A stretch of DNA of 34,468 nucleotides, from contig CAMHMN010000027.1 in the NCBI GenBank assembly GCA_946186245.1, positions 1-34,468 on the forward strand, written 5' to 3'. Positions 23,555 to 34,014 of this stretch are shown here, in pieces (position 1 is the stretch's first letter; each line of letters opens with the position of its first letter). The stretch is from an uncultured Clostridia bacterium (GTDB lineage: Bacteria; Bacillota; Clostridia; Oscillospirales; Acutalibacteraceae). The notes below the pieces were generated by a model, which worked only from the letters and a program-made list of their open reading frames with translations, had not been told where the DNA came from and made no database searches. The position numbers were made by a program, and so were the translations under genes.

Positions 23555-23586
23555 ACAGTTTATACTATTTTTAACATGACAGTTTA
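23555..23586 (+). promoter_or_regulatory. Candidate PdxR-type operator repeats
   Basis: ACAGTTTA occurs twice in direct orientation (23555-23562 and 23579-23586), 24 bases apart, between the predicted transcription start and the regulator gene. MocR proteins are dimers that often bind separated direct repeats, so this is a candidate autoregulatory site. The match to any known PdxR motif was not tested. Confidence 0.45.
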
Positions 23587-23611
23587 CCCGTTTGGGAGAT
23601 GAAATCTTTCT

Positions 23612-24994
23612 ATGATCTATGAGCCGATATTTCTGGACGCGAATGCAGACATTCCCATGTACCGGCAGCTCTATAACAGCATCCGGGAGAGAATATGCGG
23701 CGGCAGTCTTTCGGTGGGAGAAAAAATGCCCTCCATCCGCCGGATTTCCGAAGAATTGGGCGTCAGCCGCACCACCGCCGAGCAGGCTTACCAGCAGCTC
23801 TGTGTGGAAGGCTACCTCGTCAGCCGTCCCCAGAGCGGATACTACGTGGAGGCGGCTGTCATTGAAAAAAACGAGCCGCCCGCGGAGGAGTCTTCCGACA
23901 AAGAACTCTACCCCGATGTGCTTTACGACTTCGGCAGCCGGTATGTGGACAGCCGTGCCTCCGATCTCGACCTCTGGCGGAAATACGTACGCTCGGTACT
24001 CAGCCGTGAAGACACCGTGACTTCCTACGGACATTACCAAGGGGAGCCTGAACTCCGGCGGCAGCTTGCCCATTACGGCATGCTTCTCCGGGGGGTGAAC
24101 ACCACCGCCGACCGCATTGTCATTGGTGCGGGCGTGCAGCCCTTGCTCTCGCTGATCTGCGGATTGCTCGGCGAACGCGCCGGACGGGTCGGCATTGAAT
24201 TTCCCTGCTTTCCTCACGCCGAAAGGGTGTTCCGCGACTTCCGGCTGAATATTTCCGAGCTGGGGCAGGACAAATACGGCGTGATGCCGCGGGAATTGTA
24301 TTCTTCAGGGGCGAAGGTGCTATATCTGAATCCCTCCAACACCGAGAGCCTTGGCCGTCCGATGCCGGTCAGCCGCCGCGCTGAGCTTCTGGAATGGGCT
24401 GACCGTACCGATGGGCTGATCATCGAGGACGACTACAACGGCGCACTGCGCTTCAAATCCCGTCCGGTACCGGCCATGCAGGGCATGGGATGCAGCGGAA
24501 GGGTAATCTATCTCGGATCCTTTTCCAAGCTGCTCATGCCATCGGTGCGTATCAGCTATATGGCGCTGCCCCCGGAGCTTGCCGAACTATACCGCAGCCG
24601 GGGTGCCTCCTACAACCAGACCTCCTCCAAAATCGAACAGCTGGCCCTGGCCGAATACATTCGCGACGGTCACATCGAAAAACGCCTGCGCAGGCTGCGA
24701 AAGATTTATTCTGACAAAAGCCAGCAGCTTTTGTCGCTGCTGGGTGAATCCTTCGGTTCCCCGGCAAAAATCCGGCTTGCCGAAACCGCCCTATGCGCCG
24801 AAATTTGGCTGAAATGCGGCAAAAGCTCCCGCGAGATTGCCGAAATCGCGCTTGCGGGCGGCGTGCAGGTGATTCCGATGGATACGTGCGACGGCTGGAC
24901 GAAGTTAAGGCTGAGCTTTGCCGGCATTCCCTCGGAAAAAATGCCGGAAGGCGTGCGGCTGCTTCAAAAAATCATCAGTCCAAATTTCCTGTAG
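23612..24994 (+). CDS. pdxR: MocR/PdxR-type regulator (GntR wHTH + aminotransferase-like domain)
   Basis: A 460-residue protein with two domains. Residues about 14-80 are a GntR winged helix (PMYRQLYNSIRERICGG, PSIRRISEELGVSRTTAEQA, YLVSRPQSGYYV). Residues about 110-455 are a class I aminotransferase-like domain: NPSNTESLGRPM, IIEDDYNGALRF (Asp273, Tyr275, Arg280) and LGSFSKLLMPSVR with the PLP-binding Lys306. MocR proteins sense PLP and control B6 synthesis or uptake genes. It faces away from the S-component/pdxK operon, the usual place for such a regulator. The symbol is by analogy. The gene ends 20 bases inside the convergent rsmE gene. Confidence 0.9.
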   Translation: MIYEPIFLDANADIPMYRQLYNSIRERICGGSLSVGEKMPSIRRISEELGVSRTTAEQAYQQLCVEGYLVSRPQSGYYVEAAVIEKNEPPAEESSDKELYPDVLYDFGSRYVDSRASDLDLWRKYVRSVLSREDTVTSYGHYQGEPELRRQLAHYGMLLRGVNTTADRIVIGAGVQPLLSLICGLLGERAGRVGIEFPCFPHAERVFRDFRLNISELGQDKYGVMPRELYSSGAKVLYLNPSNTESLGRPMPVSRRAELLEWADRTDGLIIEDDYNGALRFKSRPVPAMQGMGCSGRVIYLGSFSKLLMPSVRISYMALPPELAELYRSRGASYNQTSSKIEQLALAEYIRDGHIEKRLRRLRKIYSDKSQQLLSLLGESFGSPAKIRLAETALCAEIWLKCGKSSREIAEIALAGGVQVIPMDTCDGWTKLRLSFAGIPSEKMPEGVRLLQKIISPNFL

Positions 24995-25721
24995 CGTACA
25001 TGATGGCGGCAATCGCCGCGATCGGCGCGGTTTCGGTGCGGAGAATGCGTTTTCCCAGCGTGGCGGTGAAGGCGCCGGATTGCTGAAGCGCCTGTGCTTC
25101 GGCCGGGTCAAAGCCGCCTTCCGGCCCTATGACAATCGCGATATCGGTCGCGCTCTCTTGCTTTATTCTGCTGACCACAGAGGAAAGCGGCTGCCCCCCG
25201 CATTCGTAGAAGAAGATCACCGCCTGATGATTTTTCAGCCTTTCAAGCATAGCGGAAAATCCCATCATCGGCAATACCGTGGGAATAATCCCCCTGCCGC
25301 ACTGCTTGGCTGCCGAAACCGCCTGCTTCTGGTAGCGTTCCTGCTTCTTGGCGGCGGATTTCGCGTCGGGACGGGAGACGGAACGCTGCATCAGCACGGG
25401 AATGATCTCATTCACGCCCAGCTCGATGGTCTTTTCAATGATCCACTCCAGCTTATCCCCCTTGGGAAGTCCCTGATAGAGCGTGATTCTGACGGAAGGT
25501 TCGCTCTCGGTCGCAAGTCTTTCCGTCACTTTCAGTTCCACCGTGTCACCGTAAATGCCGGTGATCTCGCACAGCATATCGAATCCCAGACCCCCGCAGA
25601 CCGTAAGGCTCTCCCCTGCCCTCATCCGCAGCGATTTGGATATATGCACCGCGTCCTGTCCGGAAATGGTAATTTCCTCTCCGGGCATTCTGTCGATATT
25701 TTCTATAAAGAAACGTGGCAT
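24975..25721 (-). CDS. rsmE: 16S rRNA (uracil-1498-N3)-methyltransferase
   Basis: A 248-residue SPOUT-class methyltransferase that modifies U1498 in the decoding region of 16S rRNA. The N-terminal PUA-like part reads MPRFFIENI and HISKSLRMRAGESLTVCGG. The C-terminal knot contains LPKGDKLEWIIEKTIELGVN, KQCGRG, IVIGPEGGFDPAEAQ and LGKRILRTETAPIAAI, all RsmE signatures. The ATG follows GGAGGG at seven bases. It overlaps the end of the convergent MocR gene by 20 bases. A ClpE-like gene lies 100 bases upstream; whether it shares that transcript is unclear because of the hairpin between them. Confidence 0.96.
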   Translation of the reverse strand: MPRFFIENIDRMPGEEITISGQDAVHISKSLRMRAGESLTVCGGLGFDMLCEITGIYGDTVELKVTERLATESEPSVRITLYQGLPKGDKLEWIIEKTIELGVNEIIPVLMQRSVSRPDAKSAAKKQERYQKQAVSAAKQCGRGIIPTVLPMMGFSAMLERLKNHQAVIFFYECGGQPLSSVVSRIKQESATDIAIVIGPEGGFDPAEAQALQQSGAFTATLGKRILRTETAPIAAIAAIMYATGNLD

Positions 25722-25745
25722 GGATGATCCCTCCGATAATCAGAC

Positions 25746-25799
25746 AAGGGATTGACCGCACGGCTCACGGGTCGTCAGTCAATCCCTTTTCCTTTTATT
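25746..25799 (+). terminator. Terminator-like hairpin between rsmE and the clpE-like gene
   Basis: An 11-bp stem AAGGGATTGAC/GTCAATCCCTT (25746-25756 with 25778-25788) is followed on the plus strand by a T-rich tail (CCTTTTATTTTT). On the minus strand, where both flanking genes lie, only two T residues follow the stem. The orientation is therefore opposite to what the genes need; it may still weakly end the clpE-like transcript. Confidence 0.55.
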
Positions 25800-25821
25800 T
25801 TTCTTTCCTTTTGCCTGCCCG

Positions 25822-28332
<2,511 letters not shown>

Positions 28333-28360
28333 TAATCCTCACACTTCCTTTCATCCACAC

Positions 28361-28380
28361 GCCGCACGGATTGCTGCGGC
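28361..28380. other. Small hairpin in the clpE-like leader
   Basis: GCCGCA (28361-28366) pairs with TGCGGC (28375-28380) across an eight-base loop. It lies between the pgsA terminator and the clpE-like ribosome site. No clear promoter was seen in this gap, so the clpE-like gene may depend on readthrough from the pgsA operon or on a non-consensus promoter. Confidence 0.4.
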
Positions 28381-28381
28381 T

Positions 28382-28410
28382 AAAAAACGCTCTGCCCCAT
28401 GGGAGCAGAG
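28382..28410 (-). terminator. Terminator of the cvpA-like/pgsA operon
   Basis: CTCTGC/GCAGAG (28390-28395 with 28405-28410) forms a short stem, followed on the minus strand by CGTTTTTT. It lies about 35 bases after the pgsA stop. Confidence 0.8.
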
Positions 28411-28443
28411 GTTTACAATTCTCACAGAATGTGATTCGCGCTA

Positions 28444-29067
28444 TTACGCGATTTCCTTATCTGATTTTGTTTTTTTGAGCTTCTCCTTCTCAAAGTCAAT
28501 GATTCCCGAAACGTATTCGCCGCGAAGAATTTTCAGACCCATGTGGAAATACATTCCGAAGGCCACCAGCATAACGGCGGCTGCAAAAGCGGCTATGGAC
28601 GGAACCAGAATATCCAGATTCGCTTCAGGGGCAAAGATATTCAGCGCCACGATGGCTATCATGCAGGCGTAAAATATGACAGTGGCAACCTTTCCCCACC
28701 ACTTTGCCTTGACCAGTTTCCTTCCTTTTTTGACTATCACAAGTCCGCCGATCGCCATCAGCAGTTCCTTAATGAACATGATGCCCAGGGCAAGGGTGAT
28801 CCACGGGTAATTTTTATGATAGACAAACCACATACTTATGACAACAGCACCGAGAGTCAGCTTATCAGCAATCGGGTCGAGTATCTTGCCAAGCTCCGTT
28901 TCCTGGTGCAGCTTTCGTGCCAGAAATCCGTCAAACATATCGGAAAGGCCCGACAGCACCAGAATGATTCCCGCATATGGGTAATACTGCGGGCCCATAA
29001 TAAAGAGCACGCAGAAAAACGGAATCAACACGATCCGAAATCCCGTCAGGGTATTTGGAATATTCAT
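28444..29067 (-). CDS. pgsA: CDP-diacylglycerol--glycerol-3-phosphate 3-phosphatidyltransferase
   Basis: A 207-residue membrane enzyme that makes phosphatidylglycerophosphate, the precursor of phosphatidylglycerol. The CDP-alcohol phosphotransferase motif D-G-x2-A-R-x8-G-x3-D-x3-D is complete (Asp46, Gly47, Ala50, Arg51, Gly60, Asp64, Asp68), with Asp43 also present. The N-terminus MNIPNTLTGFRIVLIPFF is the typical PgsA start. The ATG at 29067 has GGGTG about ten bases upstream; an in-frame ATG at 29085 adds six residues but has no ribosome site. Several hydrophobic helices follow. It lies 32 bases after a CvpA-like gene and shares its promoter. Phosphatidylglycerol is the donor for LTA-synthase-like enzymes, which links it loosely to the YidC-sulfatase gene. 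Confidence 0.93.
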   Translation of the reverse strand: MNIPNTLTGFRIVLIPFFCVLFIMGPQYYPYAGIILVLSGLSDMFDGFLARKLHQETELGKILDPIADKLTLGAVVISMWFVYHKNYPWITLALGIMFIKELLMAIGGLVIVKKGRKLVKAKWWGKVATVIFYACMIAIVALNIFAPEANLDILVPSIAAFAAAVMLVAFGMYFHMGLKILRGEYVSGIIDFEKEKLKKTKSDKEIA

Positions 29068-29099
29068 GCTCAACATACACCCCATTCTGACAAATGAAT

Positions 29100-29831
29100 T
29101 CAGGCTATAATGCCTTCTCCAAGAAACAGCATGATCAGGTTGTTCTCACTGAACAGCTTGAAAATAAAGGACTGCGAATACAGCTCCGGACGGAACAGAA
29201 TAAAATCGGGCAGTACCGGGCCTACAAGCTGTATGATCGACAGGATAATCAGAAAAATAACGACAATTCTTCCCGCGCCCAGCACCATTCCGTTGGTCGG
29301 AGAAACAGCGGCGCGGTCGGGATTGTAAAAATAGGCTTCGATGGTGGGATAAAACGCGCGAAGCAGCCTGTAACAGCCCGCAAACGCGATGCAGAAAAAC
29401 AGAATCCTGACCACTCCGTCGATCACGGGTCTTGCAAGGATATCCACGATCTCGCCTGTCGCGGTCGAAAGATCGCCCGCAAGCAGCTTGTTGAGCTGAT
29501 TCAGGTTTTCGCCGGACGTGGTGTGATAGATACGTGCGGCATTATTGACCATCGCGGGCATGCCGGACATAATTCTTTCAATGGAATTCATACTGGTATC
29601 GACGTCGCCCGAAGTGGTGACAATCGACTCCACCCGGTCAATGATGACCGGCCGGAAGAAACTGGAATAACAAAAATCCCCCAGAAAAACGCCTATCGGC
29701 ACCGACACGATGGCCGATGCAATAAACATCATGGATTCCACGGCGTTTTTCAGCTGCGATTTTACAGCACACTTCTTAAACATGTACAGAAAGAAAACGA
29801 TCGTAGCCGCATCAAGTAAAAATCCAAACAT
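29100..29831 (-). CDS. CvpA-like membrane protein
   Basis: A 243-residue integral membrane protein with four hydrophobic segments: FLLDAATIVFFLYMFKK (1-18), SMMFIASAIVSVPIGVFLG (33-51), VVRILFFCIAFAGCYRLLR (about 139-158) and VVIFLIILSIIQLVGPVL (about 189-207). A long middle loop contains DRVESIVTTSGDVDTSMNS. The topology and the paired N-terminal helices with the PIG element resemble CvpA (colicin V production) proteins of Clostridia, but sequence identity is too weak to be sure by eye. The ATG follows AAGGGAG at nine bases. It heads the operon with pgsA. Confidence 0.6.
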   Translation of the reverse strand: MFGFLLDAATIVFFLYMFKKCAVKSQLKNAVESMMFIASAIVSVPIGVFLGDFCYSSFFRPVIIDRVESIVTTSGDVDTSMNSIERIMSGMPAMVNNAARIYHTTSGENLNQLNKLLAGDLSTATGEIVDILARPVIDGVVRILFFCIAFAGCYRLLRAFYPTIEAYFYNPDRAAVSPTNGMVLGAGRIVVIFLIILSIIQLVGPVLPDFILFRPELYSQSFIFKLFSENNLIMLFLGEGIIA

Positions 29832-29887
29832 TGCTGAGTACTCCCTTCATCTTGACAACCAGAACAAGAAAACCTGCCCTTCATGTT

Positions 29888-29916
29888 ATGATAACACATA
29901 AGCGTCGTAATAACAA
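29888..29916 (-). promoter_or_regulatory. Promoter of the cvpA-like/pgsA operon
   Basis: Minus strand: TTGTTA (29911-29916), 17 bases, TATCAT (29888-29893). Confidence 0.65.
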
Positions 29917-29968
29917 CCTCGTTCAAATAAAATTAACAATTTCATGTGTTCTCCGGTATTCTATGCGC

Positions 29969-31210
29969 TCAGTCAACTTCTGTCAGATACATGACGCCCT
30001 TGGCCAGGAGCCTGCCCTGTGAGGAGATGATCTCCTGACAGTCCGCCGGAACTTCCGCCTGTTTCAGAAGCTTGCCGTTATACTGATAACGGCTTACCAT
30101 CGACTGGGACAGAAGATTGATCTTCCCGTTGTCAATATCGACATAGGGGGACGTCATTTCGGTGTTTATGCTGGCAATTTCTTTACATTTATCGTTCAGC
30201 ACCACCACAGAAGCATTGCGGCCGTCGAAATTTTTGGAAAACACCAGGGCAATATCTCCGTTATCCGCAATATCGTAGCAGTTGAGGGTGCGATCATCAT
30301 AGCTGTATCCTGCATTGCTGTCATCCCTGACGTCAAGACAAGCCACCATGTCGTCGCCGATCCCGATGATCCGGTTATTTCCGTCGTACTGAATGTCAAA
30401 GATCAGCGTATCTTCAAAGGTGAATTCTTTGAGGTTTTCCTTGGCGCCCACCTTCTGAACGATCACGGTTGAAACAAGATTCCCGTTTTTGCTCGAAACG
30501 CCGCAAAGCGCGATATATTTGCCGGAAGGACTGATCGCCACGTCGGAAATCTTATAATCCACGGATTTCCATTTGTGCTTGGTCTGTCCCTTGGCAGAGA
30601 ATACGGTCACTTTTGCATTGGTGGTCTGGCTGGTTGTGACGAGAACGAAATGACCCGATTCCGAAACATCGGCACAGATAATGGATTCCTCCGCCGTACC
30701 CTTTGCAATGATCTGCGAAATGGTTCTTAATGCATAATCCTTTCCCATGCGGTCAAACAAAAGCGAATACACCCCGGCCGTTTCCATTGCGGGAGAACCA
30801 AAGCTGTGGCTGTCCGAAACGACTTCACGCCCCTGCGTGTCATAGACCGAAAAGGTGATATCGGTAAGCAGTGCCGTTCCGTTTTTCAAACGGGAGACCT
30901 TAATGGCCCGGCTGCCCGAAATCTCGACGGGAAAGCCCTGTCCCGAAGCATGGAGAAAGGCGTATTTATCTTTGAATCCGTTTATGACCGCAGAGGGTCT
31001 TAAATCCGCGCCTACTATCATAAGCATCAGCAGCGCCACCGCAGCCGCCGCTGTTACCGCGCATTTTGCCATGATCTTCATCCGGTCATTGCCGGGAAAG
31101 CCGAAGGAAATGCCGGTCTTTTTGACTGATCTTTTTGCTATGCCCTTTTTCTGTGGAGCCTTCGGGCGTCTGGTTTCCCTGTTATCGTGAGACTTGACTT
31201 TTTCAGCCAT
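29969..31210 (-). CDS. DUF5711 family membrane-anchored beta-propeller-like protein
   Basis: A 413-residue protein with a basic cytoplasmic leader (about 40 residues rich in Lys/Arg/Pro). One membrane helix (about 43-60: AVTAAAAVALLMLMIVGADL) follows, then an extracytoplasmic domain. That domain is a run of short repeated strand motifs such as SGHFVLVTTSQTTNAKVTVF, SPSGKYIALCGVSS, FDIQYDGNNRIIGIGDDMV and NGDIALVFSKNF. This pattern is WD40/propeller-like and matches the DUF5711 family of Clostridia, of unknown function. The ATG at 31210 follows GGAGGG at ten bases; a frame extension to 31234 lacks a site. A scaffold or sensor role in the envelope is a guess. Confidence 0.8.
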   Translation of the reverse strand: MAEKVKSHDNRETRRPKAPQKKGIAKRSVKKTGISFGFPGNDRMKIMAKCAVTAAAAVALLMLMIVGADLRPSAVINGFKDKYAFLHASGQGFPVEISGSRAIKVSRLKNGTALLTDITFSVYDTQGREVVSDSHSFGSPAMETAGVYSLLFDRMGKDYALRTISQIIAKGTAEESIICADVSESGHFVLVTTSQTTNAKVTVFSAKGQTKHKWKSVDYKISDVAISPSGKYIALCGVSSKNGNLVSTVIVQKVGAKENLKEFTFEDTLIFDIQYDGNNRIIGIGDDMVACLDVRDDSNAGYSYDDRTLNCYDIADNGDIALVFSKNFDGRNASVVVLNDKCKEIASINTEMTSPYVDIDNGKINLLSQSMVSRYQYNGKLLKQAEVPADCQEIISSQGRLLAKGVMYLTEVD

Positions 31211-31294
31211 TGATACATTTCCCTCCGTAAACATAATCCCTTCACATAAACTCTATATAAACTGTTCCTTAACAGACTGATAGAGTCATTGATT

Positions 31295-31323
31295 ATTATA
31301 TCATATATTTCCGGTTAATACAA
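31295..31323 (-). promoter_or_regulatory. Promoter of the DUF5711 gene
   Basis: Minus strand: TTGTAT (31318-31323), 17 bases, TATAAT (31295-31300). The -35 lies inside the last codons of truA. Confidence 0.65.
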
Positions 31324-32058
31324 TACCTTATTGAGATATAATCCGCACGCTTCAGCGGTAAATCCCGCTCGATTGCGATCTTTTGAGGCAATGATGGACG
31401 GAATGGAATCCTGCGGAAGTCTGCCTGCGGACATCTGAAGCAGCGTGCCCACCATAATACGCACCATGTTGTATAGAAAGCCGTCGGCTGTCACAGTGAA
31501 TTCTATCATATCCTGATTCTCGGCCAATCGCCTGACCGAACACTGCGTCACCGTTCGCACCTTGTCCACCACGTCGCTGTTGGCCGAACAGAAGGCGGAA
31601 AAATCGTGCGTTCCCAGATAACCGGCAGCCTGACGGTCCATCCATTCCGCGTCCAGAGGGAACTTGTACCACAGTGCCCTTGCATAAAGAAAGGGATCCC
31701 GCACAGGCGCATTCAGAATAAGATAACGGTACTGCTTGCCCTTGCAGCTGTACCTCGCGTGAAAATCATCGGGCATTTCTTCGCACCCGAATGCAGCAAT
31801 ATCAGAAGGCAGCTTCGCGTTCAGGGCAAGCGGCAGTCTGTCACACGGAATCTGCGAGGCGGTATGAAAGCTGACGCAGAATTCATTGGCATGTACTCCG
31901 CTGTCGGTACGGCTGCACCCAATAATCGGCACATTTTCCTTGAGTATTTCTCTCAGCGCCGTCTGAAAGACCGACTGAACCGTGCGAAGCTCCTTCTGCA
32001 CCTGCCATCCGCAGAAATCCCTGCCGTCGTATTTGATTCTGACCATCAGATTACGCAT
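31315..32058 (-). CDS. truA: tRNA pseudouridine(38-40) synthase
   Basis: A 247-residue TruA that isomerises U38-U40 in the anticodon arm of tRNAs. The start has VRIKYDGRDFCGWQVQ. The catalytic motif is GCSRTDSGVHA with Asp52 as nucleophile. FHARYSCKGKQYRYLI and HDFSAFCSAN follow, and the C-terminal FLYNMVRIMVGTLLQM with the usual Arg is intact. Length is normal. The ATG at 32058 has AAAGGGGG seven bases upstream; a GTG two codons earlier overlaps that site less well. It has its own promoter and no close downstream partner apart from the DUF5711 gene, which has a separate promoter. Confidence 0.95.
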   Translation of the reverse strand: MRNLMVRIKYDGRDFCGWQVQKELRTVQSVFQTALREILKENVPIIGCSRTDSGVHANEFCVSFHTASQIPCDRLPLALNAKLPSDIAAFGCEEMPDDFHARYSCKGKQYRYLILNAPVRDPFLYARALWYKFPLDAEWMDRQAAGYLGTHDFSAFCSANSDVVDKVRTVTQCSVRRLAENQDMIEFTVTADGFLYNMVRIMVGTLLQMSAGRLPQDSIPSIIASKDRNRAGFTAEACGLYLNKVLY

Positions 32059-32093
32059 ATTCACGCCCCCTTTGTGATTTGATCACCTATTAG

Positions 32094-32122
32094 ATTTTAT
32101 ATGCCGCCGGCAAAAATGTCAA
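32094..32122 (-). promoter_or_regulatory. Promoter of truA
   Basis: Minus strand: TTGACA (32117-32122), 17 bases, TAAAAT (32094-32099). Confidence 0.85.
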
Positions 32123-32133
32123 GCAGCACCCTG

Positions 32134-32188
32134 AAAAAAACGCAGCCGTTTCCGCTATGCATCTGACCTGCATGCGGAAGCGACTGCG
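32134..32188 (-). terminator. Terminator of the L,D-transpeptidase gene
   Basis: A long interrupted stem (CGCAG...CTGCG outer, TTCCGC...GCGGAA inner; 32141-32188) is followed on the minus strand by TTTTTTT. It lies 13 bases after the stop. Confidence 0.9.
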
Positions 32189-32201
32189 AATAAGGGTCTG
32201 A

Positions 32202-33893
32202 CTATTCAAAATATGGGTTGCCCTCCGCCCACTTGTCTGACGGATCCCATCCGCTGTATTTGCTGTCGGATTTTCGTTTGGGAACGCCGGGACCTTTCGG
32301 ACCGCTGTCGGATACTATGCGGACCTGCGTGCCGACGTCGCATTTGTCATAGATCCATTTGCAGTCGCGCACACACATTCTGATGCAGCCCTTGGACGCC
32401 GGTTTGCCGAGCTTGTCATACTCTTCGTTTTCCAGCGTTTTGAAATCCCTTCTGAGATAAGGTACCGAATGAAAGAGATAATCCTCGCTGATTGAGCTGT
32501 TATACTGTCCGTAGACATTTCCCACCAGCCAGCGCCAGCGATATTTGGCCCTGATGTGATATTTTCCTGTCCGTGTGGGAGAGGATTTCTTTCCCGTGGA
32601 GCAGGTGAACACCTTTGCCTGCTTGGTATAATCGCCGTTTCGGTCCTTCTTATACACAACGGTGGACTGACTGCCGATATACACCACAATGAAATACTTG
32701 GCTGAATGATCGTCGGGCTGCAGCTGCATGAGCAGTTTGTCTTTTGATTCTGCCTTGGTGGTAGTGGTTGTGGTCGTGGTAGTCTTTGAAGCAGTTGTTT
32801 TGGCGGTTGTCTTGGAGGTCTTGTCCTTCTTGGTCGAAGCGGTTGTTTTGGACGGTGTGTTATAATCGCCTTCCGCACCATCTGTCAGCTTGCAGCAGGA
32901 AGCCATAATCCAGCCGGTTGTTCCGTCCTTCAGTTCCACCTCGCACCATTTCCTGTTATCCGATCCTTTCACGGTGGATAAATACCTGTACACCTTGCCC
33001 CTTGAAGTCCTGCCGATCACCGAATAACCGGTGCCGGCTCCCGAACGGATATTCACGGGCGAAACCGTAATCTCCACCTGTAAACGGCTGTGATCCGACT
33101 TCGTGGTCTTGGTAGTCTTGGTTGTCTTGGTTGACTTCGTGGTCTTGGTTGACTTCGTGGTCTTGGTTGACTTCGTGGTCTTGGTTACCTTGGTGGTCTT
33201 GGTAGTCTTTTCGGTCGTCGGCTTTGACGGTTCCGCAGTGGTAGTGTCCCGCGCCTCACCGTCTTCTTCACTGGCGCAGGATGCCATGATCCAGCCGGTT
33301 TTTCCCTCTTCCAGCGACACCTGATACCATAATTTCCCGACGGAATCCGTGTCCTTTGAAACCAACGGATAGACCTTTCCCCTGGAAGTCCTGCCAATGA
33401 CGGCATGTCCTGTTCCGGCGCCGGCGCGGATATTCACGGGAGATACCGTGATCCTGACCGTCGACGCACCTGCATTCTCTTTTGTAGTGGATGTCGCCGT
33501 CTTTTTGGAAGTTGTTGTTCTTTTGGTGGTTCGGGTTCGCTTCGTAGTCCTTCTTTTGGTTTTCGTCGCGGTGGTCGTGGATTTCTCGCGTGACATACTT
33601 TTTTGCGATGAAGCCGCCGGGGAATCGCTGCTCCCGTTGTCATCGGGAACGGAATCCGTCGGAAGCTCGCTGGTGCCCGAATTGTCTCCGTCCGAATACT
33701 TTTCGCTCTGGCGATAAGTCGAAGCTTCTCCGCCTAGCCGATACACTAGTTTACGAGTCTGGATAAATCCTAAAAGAGCAACGCTGGCCACTATCACCAC
33801 ACACACTATCTGCGTGATCGCGGCGGAATTGAACCCCTCACCGTGTAAAACCGTTTTTCTGTTTTTGCCTTTTTTAACGGATCTGTGACTCAT
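32202..33893 (-). CDS. Membrane-anchored L,D-transpeptidase (YkuD) with two bacterial SH3 domains
   Basis: A 563-residue protein. A basic leader and one membrane helix (about 24-46) anchor it. Two bacterial SH3 domains follow (about 146-206 and 274-336), each with SPVNIR and GAGTG, then VIGRTSRGKVY and TGWIMASC. They are separated and followed by Thr/Lys/Ser-rich linkers (about 106-138, 216-266, 346-381). The C-terminal YkuD domain (about 397-528) has FHSVPY (His475) and SKGCIRMCVRD with nucleophile Cys503 and Arg505. Such enzymes make 3-3 crosslinks or attach proteins to peptidoglycan. The ATG at 33893 follows GGGGAG at seven bases; the frame to 34004 lacks a site. It is a single-gene unit. 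Confidence 0.92.
   Translation of the reverse strand: MSHRSVKKGKNRKTVLHGEGFNSAAITQIVCVVIVASVALLGFIQTRKLVYRLGGEASTYRQSEKYSDGDNSGTSELPTDSVPDDNGSSDSPAASSQKSMSREKSTTTATKTKRRTTKRTRTTKRTTTSKKTATSTTKENAGASTVRITVSPVNIRAGAGTGHAVIGRTSRGKVYPLVSKDTDSVGKLWYQVSLEEGKTGWIMASCASEEDGEARDTTTAEPSKPTTEKTTKTTKVTKTTKSTKTTKSTKTTKSTKTTKTTKTTKSDHSRLQVEITVSPVNIRSGAGTGYSVIGRTSRGKVYRYLSTVKGSDNRKWCEVELKDGTTGWIMASCCKLTDGAEGDYNTPSKTTASTKKDKTSKTTAKTTASKTTTTTTTTTKAESKDKLLMQLQPDDHSAKYFIVVYIGSQSTVVYKKDRNGDYTKQAKVFTCSTGKKSSPTRTGKYHIRAKYRWRWLVGNVYGQYNSSISEDYLFHSVPYLRRDFKTLENEEYDKLGKPASKGCIRMCVRDCKWIYDKCDVGTQVRIVSDSGPKGPGVPKRKSDSKYSGWDPSDKWAEGNPYFE
33130..33183 (-). repeat. Three 18-bp tandem repeats in the L,D-transpeptidase linker
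   Basis: The plus-strand unit GTTGACTTCGTGGTCTTG is repeated exactly three times and continues as diverged copies. On the coding strand it gives Thr/Lys/Ser hexapeptides. The tract is likely to vary in copy number between strains. Confidence 0.85.
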
Positions 33894-34014
33894 TTCTTTT
33901 CTCCCCATCAACAAAGAAAAACCATGATAATTATTTCTGACTCTGCGCAAGCCTGCAACTATAGCTATTATTATAATATCCGGTTTTGTGGAATATATTA
34001 ACACATTGTAAATC

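Noticed and set aside
28333..28443. CtsR-type heat-shock operator upstream of the clpE-like gene
   Set aside because: I looked for GGTCAAA-type direct heptads on both strands and found none; only a small hairpin and a terminator are present.
33100..33190. 18-bp repeats considered as an origin iteron array
   Set aside because: They are in frame inside a coding linker and encode Thr/Lys/Ser repeats.
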